Shown here: in pieces, positions 53,099 to 62,627 of the stretch
Position numbering within the stretch: the stretch's first letter is position 1
How the letters are laid out: every line of letters begins with the position of its first letter
Assembly: GCA_030246985.1 (NCBI GenBank)
Contig: CP107246.1
Span: 1,862,282 to 1,926,281, forward strand
Source of the DNA: Candidatus Nitricoxidivorans perseverans
GTDB lineage: Bacteria > Pseudomonadota > Gammaproteobacteria > Burkholderiales > Rhodocyclaceae
Direction: 5' to 3'
DNA: 64,000 bases
Program-made: the position numbers and the translations under genes
The notes under the pieces: model-generated
What the model saw: only the letters and a program-made list of their open reading frames with translations
Database searches by the model: none
What the model was told of the DNA's origin: nothing

Positions 53099-54114
53099 TC
53101 GGCCTCTGCGGCGGCGGCCAGGGCGGTCACGCCGACGGCCTCGCGCACCCTGTTCTCGATCTCGCGGGCCATTTCGGGATGCTCGCGCAGGAACTCGCGG
53201 GTCTTGTCCTTGCCCTGGCCGATTTTCTCGCCGCCGTAGGCGTACCAGGCGCCGGACTTGTCGACGATCTTGTGCTCGACGCCCAGCTCGATGATCTCGC
53301 CCTCGCGCGAGATGCCCTCGCCGTAGAGGATGTCGAAGTGGGCCTCGCGGAAGGGTGGCGCCACCTTGTTCTTGACCACCTTGACCTTCGTTTCGTTGCC
53401 GACCACCTCGTCGCCGCTCTTGATGGCCCCTGTGCGGCGGATGTCCAGGCGCACCGAGGCGTAAAACTTGAGCGCATTGCCGCCGGTGGTGGTTTCGGGG
53501 TTGCCGAACATGACGCCGATCTTCATGCGGATCTGATTGATGAAGATCACCAGCGTGTTGGTGCGCTTGATGTTGGAAGTGAGTTTGCGCAGCGCCTGCG
53601 ACATGAGTCGCGCCTGCAGGCCCGGCAGCTGGTCGCCCATCTCGCCCTCGATCTCGGCCTTCGGCGTCAGCGCGGCGACCGAATCGATCACGATGAGGTC
53701 AACGCCGCCGGAGCGCACCAGCATGTCGCAGATTTCGAGGCCCTGTTCGCCGGTGTCCGGCTGGGAGATGAGCAGGTCGGGCACATTGACGCCCAGCTTG
53801 CCGGCATAGACCGGATCGAGCGCATTTTCGGCGTCAATGTAGGCCGCGACGCCACCGGCCTTTTGCACTTCGGCCACCACATGCAGGCACAGCGTCGTCT
53901 TGCCCGATGATTCCGGGCCGTAAATCTCGACCACGCGGCCGCGCGGCAGGCCGCCGATGCCCAGCGCGATGTCGAGGCCGAGGGAGCCGGTCGAGACGAC
54001 CTGGAGATCGTTCTCGATCTGGCCCTCGCCCATTTTCATGATGGAGCCCTTGCCGAACTGCTTTTCGATCTGCGCGAGGGCGGCCTGGAGGGCCTTGGCT
54101 TTGTTGTCGTCCAT
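53095..54114 (-). CDS. recA: Recombinase RecA
   Basis: The strand-exchange protein and SOS co-protease, 339 residues. Walker A is [17 protein letters not shown], the signature region [20 protein letters not shown] and loop regions are normal, and the C-terminus is acidic (AAAEAE). Only 27 bases separate it from pncC, with no recognisable LexA operator in that gap, so SOS control must act elsewhere or from inside pncC. Confidence 0.98.
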   Translation of the reverse strand: MDDNKAKALQAALAQIEKQFGKGSIMKMGEGQIENDLQVVSTGSLGLDIALGIGGLPRGRVVEIYGPESSGKTTLCLHVVAEVQKAGGVAAYIDAENALDPVYAGKLGVNVPDLLISQPDTGEQGLEICDMLVRSGGVDLIVIDSVAALTPKAEIEGEMGDQLPGLQARLMSQALRKLTSNIKRTNTLVIFINQIRMKIGVMFGNPETTTGGNALKFYASVRLDIRRTGAIKSGDEVVGNETKVKVVKNKVAPPFREAHFDILYGEGISREGEIIELGVEHKIVDKSGAWYAYGGEKIGQGKDKTREFLREHPEMAREIENRVREAVGVTALAAAAEAE

Positions 54115-54141
54115 GAGTTGTTCTCCGAAAGCTGAAAGGGA

Positions 54142-54645
54142 TTATGGCACGGATGGCACAGTTTTTGCGCGGCCCATCAGCCCTTCGAGTGCGTGAATCA
54201 CCGATTGCCGCCGGACCGCCTCGCGGTCGCCGTGAAACCGGCGCCGCTCGGTGACCGGCGCCTTGCCGCGCAGGCACCAAGCAAAGCATACGGTACCCAC
54301 TGGCTTATCCGGTGAGCCACCCGTCGGGCCGGCGATGCCCGTAATCGCCAATGAAATCAGCGCGCTGGAATTATCGAGGGCGCCGACGGCCATTTCGGCG
54401 GCCGTCTCGATGCTCACCGCGCCGAATTTCTCCAGGGTTTCCGGCCGCACGCCGAGCATCGCCGTCTTGGCCGCGTTGGAATAGGTGACGAAGCCGCGGT
54501 CGAACCAGGCCGAACTGCCGGCCGTGTGGGTGACCGCCTGGGCGACCCAGCCGCCGGTGCAGGATTCCGCCGTCGCCAGCGTAAGTGACCGCTCGCTCAG
54601 GAACCATCCGGTTTCCACCGAGAGGTCGGCCAGGGCCTTGTCCAT
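54142..54645 (-). CDS. pncC: Nicotinamide-nucleotide amidohydrolase PncC (CinA C-terminal type)
   Basis: Deamidates NMN in pyridine nucleotide recycling. It is a 167-residue stand-alone CinA-C domain with LATAESCTGGWVAQAVTHT, SNAAKTAMLGV and ITGIAGPTGGSPDKPVGTVC. The ATG at 54645 shares one base with the pgpA stop (TGATG). Placement immediately before recA-recX is common in proteobacteria. Confidence 0.94.
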   Translation of the reverse strand: MDKALADLSVETGWFLSERSLTLATAESCTGGWVAQAVTHTAGSSAWFDRGFVTYSNAAKTAMLGVRPETLEKFGAVSIETAAEMAVGALDNSSALISLAITGIAGPTGGSPDKPVGTVCFAWCLRGKAPVTERRRFHGDREAVRRQSVIHALEGLMGRAKTVPSVP

Positions 54646-55196
54646 CAGTGGAGCCTTTCCAGCAGCGCCTTGGCCAGGGCGAGCGTCAGCACCGTCCAGG
54701 CGGCGGCGGCGGCATCGTCCATCATCACGCCGAAGCCGTTCTTGAAGCGCCGGTCGAACCAGTCGGCCGGCGGCGGCTTGACGATGTCGTAGAAGCGGAA
54801 CAGCAGGAAGGCCGCCGTCTGCCACGCCGCCCCGGAGAGCGAGAGGTAGATGCCGTGCGGCGATTCGGCCAGGGCGGGCGGCACGAACATCAGCACCGCC
54901 CAGAAGGGCACGATCTCGTCCCAGACGATGGAACCGTGGTCGGCCATGCCCAGGTGCCGGCCGGTGACCTGGCAGCACCAGATGCCGAAGGCGAACATGA
55001 GGGCCAGGAACAGCGCGAAGTTGGCATCCGCCGGATAGGCCAGGCGCAGCAGCGGATAGGTCGCCCATGCGAAGGCCGTGCCCGCGGTGCCCGGCGCGAA
55101 AAAGGACAGCCCGCTGCCCAGCCCGCAGGCGACGAAATGCGCGGGGTGGGAGAAAAGGAAGCGGAAGGGTGGCGGCGGGGTCTTCTTGATGATCAT
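54645..55196 (-). CDS. pgpA: Phosphatidylglycerophosphatase A
   Basis: Dephosphorylates phosphatidylglycerophosphate. A membrane protein of 183 residues with the family N-terminus ([20 protein letters not shown]) and acidic active-site motifs [26 protein letters not shown] and [10 protein letters not shown]. The start at 55196 overlaps thiL by 4 bases. The longer upstream frame is antisense-like sequence within thiL. Confidence 0.94.
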   Translation of the reverse strand: MIIKKTPPPPFRFLFSHPAHFVACGLGSGLSFFAPGTAGTAFAWATYPLLRLAYPADANFALFLALMFAFGIWCCQVTGRHLGMADHGSIVWDEIVPFWAVLMFVPPALAESPHGIYLSLSGAAWQTAAFLLFRFYDIVKPPPADWFDRRFKNGFGVMMDDAAAAAWTVLTLALAKALLERLH

Positions 55197-56152
55197 GGAG
55201 GGGATTGCGGGGAAGGGGTGATGAAATGGTCGTAGCCGCGCGATTCGACGGCGACGGGCCGGCCTTCGGCATCGGAGAGGTCGATGGTGCCGGGGGCGCC
55301 AATAGCAACGCTTCCGATGCAAGTGAGCGCCAACCCGAGTGCGCCGGCCAGCACTCCGATGTCGGTGTTCCGGCCGGCCGGCGCCGTGAAAACCAGCTCG
55401 TAGTCGTCGCCGCCGGAAAGCATGCAGTCGCGCTCTATAGTCAGCGCCGGCGGGACGGCGAACCGCAGGCTTGCGGCGACGCCCGAGGCTTCGAGGATGT
55501 GGCCGAGGTCGGCGAGCAGCCCGTCGGAAACGTCGATGGCCGCCGTCGCCAGTCCGCGCAGGGCCAGCCCCAGCGCCACACGCGGCTGCGGGCGGTGGAG
55601 CGCGGCGAGGCATTCGGAAAGCCGCGGTTCGGCCAGCGCGGCGCGGCCCTGCAAATGGGCCAGCCCCAGCGCGGCCCGGCCCGGCTGGCCGGAGACCCAG
55701 ACCTCGTCGCCGGGTTTGGCGCCCGAGCGCAGCAGCGCCGCTCCTTGCGGAACCTCGCCGAAAATCGTGACGCAGAAATTCATCGACCCTTTCGTCGTGT
55801 CGCCGCCGATGACGTCGATGCCGAACGCGTCGGCGCAGGCGAAGAAGCCCGTGGCGAACCGGCTGATCCACGGCTCGGTCGCCGCCGGCAGCGCGCAGGC
55901 GAGCAGCGCCCATCGCGGATTCGCGCCCATCGCGGCCATGTCGGAGACATTGACGGCGAGCGCCTTCCAGCCGAGGTCTTCGGGGTCGGTGTCGGGCAGG
56001 AAGTGCGTGCCGGCCGCCAGCATGTCGGTGGATACGAGCAGCTCGCAGCCGGGGGAGGGGCGGACGATGGCCGCATCGTCGCCGACGCCCAGCACGCTGT
56101 GCCGCACCGGGCGCTTGAAATAGCGGTCGATCAGTGCGAATTCCGAGAGCAC
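55193..56152 (-). CDS. thiL: Thiamine-monophosphate kinase
   Basis: Phosphorylates thiamine monophosphate to the active cofactor. AIR-synthase-like fold, 319 residues, with [42 protein letters not shown] and [13 protein letters not shown]. It would normally follow nusB directly in this lineage's rib-nusB-thiL-pgpA operon; here a restriction-modification pair intervenes. Confidence 0.95.
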   Translation of the reverse strand: MLSEFALIDRYFKRPVRHSVLGVGDDAAIVRPSPGCELLVSTDMLAAGTHFLPDTDPEDLGWKALAVNVSDMAAMGANPRWALLACALPAATEPWISRFATGFFACADAFGIDVIGGDTTKGSMNFCVTIFGEVPQGAALLRSGAKPGDEVWVSGQPGRAALGLAHLQGRAALAEPRLSECLAALHRPQPRVALGLALRGLATAAIDVSDGLLADLGHILEASGVAASLRFAVPPALTIERDCMLSGGDDYELVFTAPAGRNTDIGVLAGALGLALTCIGSVAIGAPGTIDLSDAEGRPVAVESRGYDHFITPSPQSPP

Positions 56153-56190
56153 AAAAAACCTGGCGGGAATGGAAATGCTGGACGTTTCAG

Positions 56191-56949
56191 CTACTTCTCG
56201 CTGATCGCCAGTTTCTTGGGTGGCTTGATGGTTGCCGAGTTGAAAGCCACGATTTTGCCCCAGTCTATTGCGCCGTCTTCGGCACAGAAGTCACGAATGA
56301 ACTCGGCGGCAAAACGATTGGCGACCTTGGCATATTCCTTGTGGAATACCTCGTTCCTTTCCTTGGCCCTATGGCCGAGCGGCTCGACGATTTCCTGATA
56401 CATCCGGTCATTGCCCGAGATGAGCTCCCAGAAGGATTGCCCGCACAGTTTTTGATAGTCACCTTTCTCCGGTTTGCTATCACGACCGTAGCAACAGCCA
56501 TTGACGGCGATTAAATGCTGCTTGTTGCCAACGATCTTGCGCGCTTGACGAAAGTACTCGCGCATCTTTTTCACTTGGCTGGCATTTCCCCAGTTTGGGC
56601 CGGACTTGATGGAAACGAGGTAACGTACTCCATCGCGATCGAATTCGAGGTCTATACCTTCGGTGGCAGACTTTCGGCCAGCATAGGTTTTCTGGCAAAC
56701 ATGGATTGCAAGAGTTTCGAGGAAGTCTCCGAAGACGGTTTCTTCCTGCGATGAAAGGTGTGCATCGAGTAGTTGCTTGACCAACTCTCCAGCGGTTTCG
56801 ATATGCTTGGCCTTGAATAGATACGGGTTTTTGCGGCCAAGCACCTTCTCAAGCTTTAGCCCGGCGAGGCTTTCCAGGCGCTTCTGATGGAAGCTTGGAA
56901 TGTTTTTTTCGATGAACTCGACCATTTGTTTCCTGGTTAGTAACGGCAT
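56191..56949 (-). CDS. Type II restriction endonuclease, PmeII-like family
   Basis: A nuclease of 252 residues. Family-like segments are [37 protein letters not shown] and [23 protein letters not shown]-(D/E)xK core can be read as the Asp/Glu of EGIDLEF followed by [15 protein letters not shown], with Lys in SIK. The start at 56949 has GGAGGAG upstream and lies 101 bases inside the methyltransferase gene, so the two are translationally linked. The sequence is noticeably richer in A+T than its neighbours. The recognition site is not known. Confidence 0.82.
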   Translation of the reverse strand: MPLLTRKQMVEFIEKNIPSFHQKRLESLAGLKLEKVLGRKNPYLFKAKHIETAGELVKQLLDAHLSSQEETVFGDFLETLAIHVCQKTYAGRKSATEGIDLEFDRDGVRYLVSIKSGPNWGNASQVKKMREYFRQARKIVGNKQHLIAVNGCCYGRDSKPEKGDYQKLCGQSFWELISGNDRMYQEIVEPLGHRAKERNEVFHKEYAKVANRFAAEFIRDFCAEDGAIDWGKIVAFNSATIKPPKKLAISEK

Positions 56950-57787
56950 AGCGGGCACGCTCCTCCAAGAGTTGGTACTGGTTACCGAGCACGGTTTCGC
57001 GTGCCATTTCGCAATATTCAAAAAGGATATCTATTCCGACCGCGTTTCGCCCCAGCGACTTGGCAACTTCAAGTGTCGTTCCTGAGCCAGCGAATGGGTC
57101 CAGCACCCAATCGCCTTCGTCCGTGAAGAGTTTGATGAACCACTCTGGCAAGGCGCGTGGAAACGCTGCGCTGTGATTCTTGTTGCCACATTCCGTTGCC
57201 AAGTGCAGGACGTTCGTCGGATAAGCCATCGTCCGTTGTGCCCAGTTGGCGATGTTCTTGCCGAAGCCGCTGCCTACCTGTGAGTCGAAGCGGACTACAT
57301 CATTTTTACCCAGCGATTTGAGGCGGGCATCGGCCCAATCGCCCATCGGAACCATTACTGATTCCTGGTTCATTTTGAACTTGCGCGATTTTGTGAAGTG
57401 CAGGCAGCGTTCCCATGCATCTCGAAAGCGGTTCGGCCATTTGCCTGGATAGCAGTTGCGTTTGTGCCAAATGTATTCATCAGTCCATAGCCATCCCTGT
57501 TGGCGCAGGGCCAAAATGAGTTCAATCACATAGGTATGGCGCTCCCCGTTCTCGGCCTTTTCCTTGATGTTGAGTACGAATGAACCGGTGGGTTTGAGGA
57601 CGCGCAAGAACTCGGCGGAGCGTCCGATGAACCAGTCGACATATTGTTCAGGCTTGATGCCGCCGTATGTGTGTTGGCGGCGGTCGGCATAGGGCGGCGA
57701 AGTGACGATCAGATCAAAAAAATCATCCGGATAGTGTCTCAGTTCCTCGACACAGTCCCCTTGTACGATTTCGGTTTTAAGGGCCAT
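56849..57787 (-). CDS. Type II DNA methyltransferase, beta class, probably N4-cytosine
   Basis: A methylase of 312 residues. The catalytic motif TSPPYADRRQ is near residue 31 and the SAM-binding motif DPFAGSGTTLEVAKSLG near 235, the order of the beta class. The SPPY form suggests N4-cytosine methylation, though N6-adenine is not excluded. The ATG at 57787 lies 10 bases after the nusB stop. The C-terminus is Lys/Arg-rich and overlaps the endonuclease gene. The lower GC than flanking housekeeping genes indicates acquisition. Confidence 0.88.
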   Translation of the reverse strand: MALKTEIVQGDCVEELRHYPDDFFDLIVTSPPYADRRQHTYGGIKPEQYVDWFIGRSAEFLRVLKPTGSFVLNIKEKAENGERHTYVIELILALRQQGWLWTDEYIWHKRNCYPGKWPNRFRDAWERCLHFTKSRKFKMNQESVMVPMGDWADARLKSLGKNDVVRFDSQVGSGFGKNIANWAQRTMAYPTNVLHLATECGNKNHSAAFPRALPEWFIKLFTDEGDWVLDPFAGSGTTLEVAKSLGRNAVGIDILFEYCEMARETVLGNQYQLLEERARYAVTNQETNGRVHRKKHSKLPSEAPGKPRRAKA

Positions 57788-57797
57788 TGCGACGGTA

Positions 57798-58223
57798 TTA
57801 CTTTCCGGCCTCACCCGGCCGCAGCACGGGCGCCAGCTTGTCGAGGATGCCGTTGATGAACTTGTGGCCGTCGGTGCCGCCGTAGGTCTTGGCCAGCTCG
57901 ATGGCCTCGTTGAGGATGACGCGCCAGGGGGTTTCCGGGTGGTGCTTCAGCTCGCAGGCGCCGAGGAGCAGGATGCCGCGCTCGATGGGCGAAATTTCGT
58001 CCCATTTGCGGTCTATGAAGGGCGAAAGCGATTCGCGCAACGCCCCGGCGTCGTCCAGGGTTTCGGAAAGCAGCATCCGGTAGAGCGCGACATCGGATTT
58101 GTCGAAGCCGGCCACGCCTTCGGCCTGCGCCCGGATCGCCGCCTCGTCCTGCCCGCCGACCAGGTGCTGGTAGAGGCCCTGGATGACGAACTCCCTTGCG
58201 CGGTGCCTGGGTGACTTGCTCAC
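57798..58223 (-). CDS. nusB: Transcription antitermination factor NusB
   Basis: A helical RNA-binding protein of 141 residues for rRNA antitermination with NusE. Motifs are [38 protein letters not shown] and [18 protein letters not shown], ending [15 protein letters not shown]. It overlaps ribH by 4 bases, the usual ribH-nusB coupling. Confidence 0.96.
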   Translation of the reverse strand: MSKSPRHRAREFVIQGLYQHLVGGQDEAAIRAQAEGVAGFDKSDVALYRMLLSETLDDAGALRESLSPFIDRKWDEISPIERGILLLGACELKHHPETPWRVILNEAIELAKTYGGTDGHKFINGILDKLAPVLRPGEAGK

Positions 58224-58735
58224 TTCACCGCACGCAGCAGGTTGGCCATTTCGACGGCGGCCTGGGCCGCCTCCATGCCCTTCTGTGCCATGCGCTCCAG
58301 CGCCTGGTCGTCGTTCTCGGTGGTCAGCACCGCGTTGGCGATGGGGATGCCGGTGGCGAGCTGCACGTCGGTGACGCCGCGGGCGGATTCGTTGGATACG
58401 ATCTCGAAATGGTAGGTCTCGCCGCGGATCACGCAGCCCAGCGCCACCAGGGCGTCGAACCTGCCGCTCTGAGCCATGGTCTGCAAGACCAGCGGAAGCT
58501 CCAGGGCGCCGGGCACGGTGGCCAGGGTGACATTGCCGGGGGCGACGCCCAGCCGGCCGAGCTCATGACAGCAGCCGGAAAGCAGGCCCTCGCCGATGTC
58601 GCTGTTGAAGCGGGCCATGACGACGCCGACGCGCAGGCTGGCGCCGTTCAGGTCGGGCTCGAGTTCGCGGATGTCGGCGCAGCGGCCGCCGGAAGTCAGT
58701 CCGTCCGGCACGGCGGGATTCGGGGTGAAACTCAT
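58220..58735 (-). CDS. ribH: 6,7-dimethyl-8-ribityllumazine synthase
   Basis: The penultimate step of riboflavin synthesis. It is a 171-residue protein with [47 protein letters not shown] and [17 protein letters not shown], covering the substrate and phosphate sites and the active-site His (in ETYHFE). An N-terminal extension of about 30 residues precedes the core. The start at 58735 overlaps ribBA by 4 bases. Confidence 0.96.
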   Translation of the reverse strand: MSFTPNPAVPDGLTSGGRCADIRELEPDLNGASLRVGVVMARFNSDIGEGLLSGCCHELGRLGVAPGNVTLATVPGALELPLVLQTMAQSGRFDALVALGCVIRGETYHFEIVSNESARGVTDVQLATGIPIANAVLTTENDDQALERMAQKGMEAAQAAVEMANLLRAVK

Positions 58736-59829
58736 GCTTCCTCCGGAGAAAGATAACCGCAGACTTCGAGGCCGAAGCCGGCCATGCTGGGCATCTTGCG
58801 CGGGCTGGCCATCAGGCGCATCTTGCCGACGCCCACCTCGCGCAGGATCTGGGCGCCGATGCCGTACAGGCGCGGGTCCCACTTGGCCGCCGCCGGCTTC
58901 TGGCTGTCCTCCCGCAGGGCTGCCAGCAGATCGTCGCCGGCCTCCTTGCGATGCAGCAGCACGATGACGCCGCTGCCGCGCTTGCCGATCACGCGCATGG
59001 CCTGCTCGACGCTGAAGGTGTGGCGGCGGCTGGCGCAGTCGAGGAAGTCCAGCACCGAGATCGGCTCGTGCACGCGCACCAGCGTCTCCGCGTCGGGCGC
59101 GATCTCGCCCTTGGTCAGCGCGAGATGGACTTCGCCGCTGGTCTGGTCGGCATAGGCGCGCAGGCGGAACGTGCCCTGGGCGCAGGCCACTTCGCGGTCG
59201 GCGACGCATTCCACCAGCTTCTCGTTTTCAGAGCGGTAGTGGATCAGGTCGCGGATGGTGCCGATCTTCAGGTTGTGTTCGCGGGCGAATTCAATGAGAT
59301 CCGGCAGCCGCGCCATGGTGCCGTCGTCCTTGAGGATCTCGCAGATCACGGCGGCGGGTTCGCAGCCGGCCATGCCGGCGAGGTCGCAGCCCGCCTCGGT
59401 GTGGCCGGCGCGCACCAGCACGCCCCCCTTCTGGGCCATCAGCGGGAAGATGTGGCCGGGCTGGATGATGTCCGCCGGCTTCGCGTTCTTCGCCACGGCG
59501 GCCTGCACGGTGCGGGCGCGGTCGTGCGCCGAAATGCCCGTGGTGACGCCCTCGGCCGCCTCGATGGACAGGGTGAATGCCGTGCCGTGGGGCGTCTTGT
59601 TGTCGCGCACCATCAGCGGCAGGTCGAGCTGCCGGCAGCGCCCCTCGGTCAATGTCAGGCAGATCAGGCCGCGGCCGAACCTCGCCATGAAATTGATGGC
59701 CTCGGGCGTGCAGTGCTCGGCGGCCATGACGAGGTCGCCCTCGTTCTCGCGGTCTTCCTCGTCGACGAGGATGACCATCCGGCCGGCGCGCATGTCGGCG
59801 ACGATGTCTTGTACGGAACTGGTGCTCAT
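58732..59829 (-). CDS. ribBA: Dihydroxybutanone-phosphate synthase with degenerate GTP cyclohydrolase II domain
   Basis: The N-terminal RibB domain (about 1-205) is intact: [34 protein letters not shown] and [12 protein letters not shown]. The C-terminal RibA-like domain (about 210-365) lacks the three zinc cysteines of GTP cyclohydrolase II. Where the family has a CxxxxxxGSLRCDCG motif, this protein has [20 protein letters not shown]. This matches the RibBX type described in proteobacteria, so GTP cyclohydrolase II activity is unlikely and a separate ribA is expected elsewhere. Confidence 0.93.
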   Translation of the reverse strand: MSTSSVQDIVADMRAGRMVILVDEEDRENEGDLVMAAEHCTPEAINFMARFGRGLICLTLTEGRCRQLDLPLMVRDNKTPHGTAFTLSIEAAEGVTTGISAHDRARTVQAAVAKNAKPADIIQPGHIFPLMAQKGGVLVRAGHTEAGCDLAGMAGCEPAAVICEILKDDGTMARLPDLIEFAREHNLKIGTIRDLIHYRSENEKLVECVADREVACAQGTFRLRAYADQTSGEVHLALTKGEIAPDAETLVRVHEPISVLDFLDCASRRHTFSVEQAMRVIGKRGSGVIVLLHRKEAGDDLLAALREDSQKPAAAKWDPRLYGIGAQILREVGVGKMRLMASPRKMPSMAGFGLEVCGYLSPEEA

Positions 59830-59859
59830 GGGGGCGATCTCTGGGTTGGGACGGGCATT

Positions 59860-60459
59860 TTACGCCCGCGCGTCGGGGTTCAGCATCCGCTCGACGTATC
59901 GGGCGATCAAATCGACTTCCAGGTTGACCCGGCCGCCCGGCTTGCAGTGCTTGAGCGTCGTCGCCTCGACCGTGTGCGGGATCAGGTTGATCGAGAAGCT
60001 GCGTCCCTTGACCTTGTTGGTGGTCAGCGAGACGCCGTCGACGGTGATTGAGCCCTTGCGGGCGATGTACTTCGCAAGCGCTTTCGGCGCCTTGATCACC
60101 AGCTCGTGCGATTCGCCGATCTTATCGAACTTCACCACCTCGCCCACGCCGTCGACGTGGCCGGAAACGAGGTGGCCGCCGATGAAGTCCGACAGCCGCA
60201 TGGCCTTTTCGAGATTCACCTCGCCGCCCTCCGCGTCGAGGCCGACGGTGCAGTCCAGCGTCTCCTTCGACACATCGACCTGCCACGAATTTTTCTTCTT
60301 CGCGACGACGGTGAGGCAGACGCCGGAATGGGCGATGGAATCCCCGATGGCGACATCGGAAAGCTTGAATCCGGGCGACTCGACGGTCAGTCGAACGCCC
60401 TTTTCGAGGGGTTGCAGATGGGTGATCTTGCCGGTGGCGGCGACGATGCCTGTGAACAT
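59860..60459 (-). CDS. ribE: Riboflavin synthase, alpha subunit
   Basis: Dismutates two ribityllumazines to riboflavin. Two lumazine-binding repeats make up its 199 residues: the first begins MFTGIVAATGKI and includes AHSGVCLTVV, and the second includes GHLVSGHVDGVGEV and ITVDGVSLTTNKV. It lies 13 bases after dsbD and 30 before ribBA. No FMN riboswitch is seen in either gap. Confidence 0.96.
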   Translation of the reverse strand: MFTGIVAATGKITHLQPLEKGVRLTVESPGFKLSDVAIGDSIAHSGVCLTVVAKKKNSWQVDVSKETLDCTVGLDAEGGEVNLEKAMRLSDFIGGHLVSGHVDGVGEVVKFDKIGESHELVIKAPKALAKYIARKGSITVDGVSLTTNKVKGRSFSINLIPHTVEATTLKHCKPGGRVNLEVDLIARYVERMLNPDARA

Positions 60460-60472
60460 GGAATGGACTCCT

Positions 60473-62239
60473 TCAGCGCAGCGCGCGCTCGACGATGGGC
60501 AGGAATTTTTCCGGCGGCAGGTAGCCGATGACGGTCAGGTACGCGAGCTCCTTGCCGGATCTGTCGAAGAACAGGATGCCCGGCGGGCCGAAGAGGTCGA
60601 ATCGCTTGAGCAGGGCCTTGTCTTCGTCGCTGTTGGCGGTGACGTCGGCCTGGAGCAGCACGAAGTCCTTCAGCCGCGCGGCCACCTTGGGGTCGGCGAA
60701 GGTGAATTTCTCCAGTTCCTTGCAGGTCACGCACCAGTCGGCGTAGAAATCGAGCATGACCGGTTTGCCGGCCGCGGCGGCCTGACGGAGACGCTCGTCC
60801 AGCTCGGCGGCATCCAGTATCCGCTCGAATTTCACGGCATGCGCCTCGGGGGCGGCGGCCGTTCCGGCGGCGGACCGCAGGAAGCCGAGGGGCTGGAGGG
60901 GGTCGCGGCTGCCGCCGAGGATGCCGGCCAGCATCGCCGTGCCTGCGAGCAACATGACCAGGCCGATGCCCTTCCACAGCCGCTGCCAGCCGGAGGCGTG
61001 CGCGGGCAGGAGGTCGATGGCGTGCATGTGGATCGCCGGCACGATCAGGAGCAGCGCCCATCCCAGCATCTGCGCCCAGGCCGGGATGACCGGCGAGACC
61101 ATCCACAGCGCCGTGGCGAGCATGACCACGCCGAAGAACTTCTTTACCGCGTCCATCCATGGCCCGGCTTTGGGCAGCAGCGAGCGCGAGAACACGCCGA
61201 CGGCAAGCAGCGGCGCGCCCATGCCCAGCCCCATGGCGAACAGCGCCGCGCCGCCGAGCGCGGCGTCCTTCGTCTGCGCGATATAGAGCAGCGCGCCGGC
61301 CAGCGGCGCGGCCACGCAGGGGCCGACGATCAGGGCGGAGAGGGCGCCCATGACGGCGATGGCGCCGAAGCTGCCGCCCTGCCGGTTGGCCTTTTCGGAC
61401 AGCCGGCCTTGCAGCGCCGCCGGCAGTTGCAGCTCGTAGAAGCCGAACATCGACAGCGACAGGACGACGAAGACCAGCGCGAAGCCGCCGAGCACCCAGG
61501 CGTTCTGGAGTGCGGCGGAGAGCAGGGTGCCGGAGAAGCCGGCCGCCACGCCGACGGCGGCGTAGGTGGCCGCCATGCCCAGCACGTAAGCCGCCGAGAG
61601 GAAGAAGGCGCGGGCATGGGTGAGCGCGTGGCCGTGATGGACGATGATGCCGGAGAGGATGGGGATCATCGGGAACACGCAGGGCGTGAAGGTCAGCAAC
61701 AGTCCGAAGCCGAAGAAGCTCGCGAGGACGATCCAGAAGCCGCCATTCTTCAGCAGGCCCGCGATGGCGCCGCTTTCGCTGTCGCCGCCGGGCCTTACGG
61801 CAGCGGGGGCGCCGGACGCGGGCGCCCCCGCGAGGCTGATCTTCGCCTGCTGGGTCATGGGCGGGTAGCAGACGCCGCCGTCCCAGCAGCCCTGCGAGGC
61901 GGCCTTGAGCGTGAAGGTCGTCGCGCCCCCTGCGTCGAGCACGGGAATCGCGATCGCCAGCTCGCCCCGGTAGGTTTCCACCTTGCCGAAGAACTCGTCG
62001 TCCTTGATTTTGCCCGGCGGGAGCTTCGGCTCGCCGAGCTTCACCGACGCCGGTTCCGTCATGAAGCGGATCTTGTCGCGGTACATGTAGTAGCCGTCGG
62101 CGATCCGCCAGCGGACCTCGATGGTGTTTGGATCGAGGGCGCGGGCTTCGAGGCGGTAGGCCTGCTCGGCCTCTAGGGGGTCATCGGCGGCCAGTGCGGA
62201 AAAGGTGGCCAGGAGCAGGAGCAGCGTCAGGCGGATCAT
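60473..62239 (-). CDS. dsbD: Thiol:disulfide interchange protein DsbD
   Basis: Carries reducing power from cytoplasmic thioredoxin to the periplasm. It has a signal peptide (about 1-18), an N-terminal immunoglobulin-like domain with the redox pair in WDGGVCYPPMTQQ, eight membrane helices with the pair in TFTPCVFPMIPIL and GPCVAAPLAGALLY, and a C-terminal thioredoxin domain with ADWCVTCKELEKF. The start at 62239 overlaps cutA by 4 bases and gives 588 residues. Confidence 0.96.
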   Translation of the reverse strand: MIRLTLLLLLATFSALAADDPLEAEQAYRLEARALDPNTIEVRWRIADGYYMYRDKIRFMTEPASVKLGEPKLPPGKIKDDEFFGKVETYRGELAIAIPVLDAGGATTFTLKAASQGCWDGGVCYPPMTQQAKISLAGAPASGAPAAVRPGGDSESGAIAGLLKNGGFWIVLASFFGFGLLLTFTPCVFPMIPILSGIIVHHGHALTHARAFFLSAAYVLGMAATYAAVGVAAGFSGTLLSAALQNAWVLGGFALVFVVLSLSMFGFYELQLPAALQGRLSEKANRQGGSFGAIAVMGALSALIVGPCVAAPLAGALLYIAQTKDAALGGAALFAMGLGMGAPLLAVGVFSRSLLPKAGPWMDAVKKFFGVVMLATALWMVSPVIPAWAQMLGWALLLIVPAIHMHAIDLLPAHASGWQRLWKGIGLVMLLAGTAMLAGILGGSRDPLQPLGFLRSAAGTAAAPEAHAVKFERILDAAELDERLRQAAAAGKPVMLDFYADWCVTCKELEKFTFADPKVAARLKDFVLLQADVTANSDEDKALLKRFDLFGPPGILFFDRSGKELAYLTVIGYLPPEKFLPIVERALR

Positions 62240-62550
62240 CGGGTTTCCTTGGTGATCCATTCCAGATACGCCGGAAGACCGGCGGTAACGGGAATGGCGA
62301 CGATTTCGGGGAGTTCATAGGGATGCGCGGCGCGGATTTCCGCCTCCAGCGCCGGGTAGCGCCCGGTGGTGGTCTTGATCAGCAGCGGCGTCTCCCCGGT
62401 CTCATCGACCCTGCCCTGCCAGCGGTAGACCGAGCGGCAGGGGGCCAGGATGTTCACGCAGGCCGCCAGCCGGGCCTCGACCAGGCGGCCGGCGAGCGCG
62501 CGGGCGGAGGCGTCGTCGGGCAGATTCGTGAGAACAAGCAGGGTATCCAC
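62236..62550 (-). CDS. cutA: Divalent-cation tolerance protein CutA
   Basis: A small trimeric protein of 104 residues. Family motifs are LVEARLAACVNILAPCRSVY, LLIKTTTGRYPALEAEIR and HPYELPEIVAIPVTAGL. Adjacent cutA-dsbD is conserved in many proteobacteria. It is the first gene of the nineteen-gene minus-strand run and is divergent from the coiled-coil gene. Confidence 0.95.
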   Translation of the reverse strand: MDTLLVLTNLPDDASARALAGRLVEARLAACVNILAPCRSVYRWQGRVDETGETPLLIKTTTGRYPALEAEIRAAHPYELPEIVAIPVTAGLPAYLEWITKETR

Positions 62551-62627
62551 CGCCCTATTCTACCGTCGGCCGGGCCGCGGATTGGATTAGTCTCCCCGTG
62601 AGACTGTCCACAGGAACGGGTGCAGGC

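Noticed and set aside
59830-59859. Possible FMN riboswitch before ribBA or ribE
   Set aside because: The gaps are 30 and 13 bases; no RFN-element sequence is present.
59255-62176. 973-codon plus-strand open frame across ribBA, ribE and dsbD
   Set aside because: It is antisense to three unmistakable genes and its translation is Arg/Gly/His/Gln-rich with no domain pattern; it is a product of high GC.
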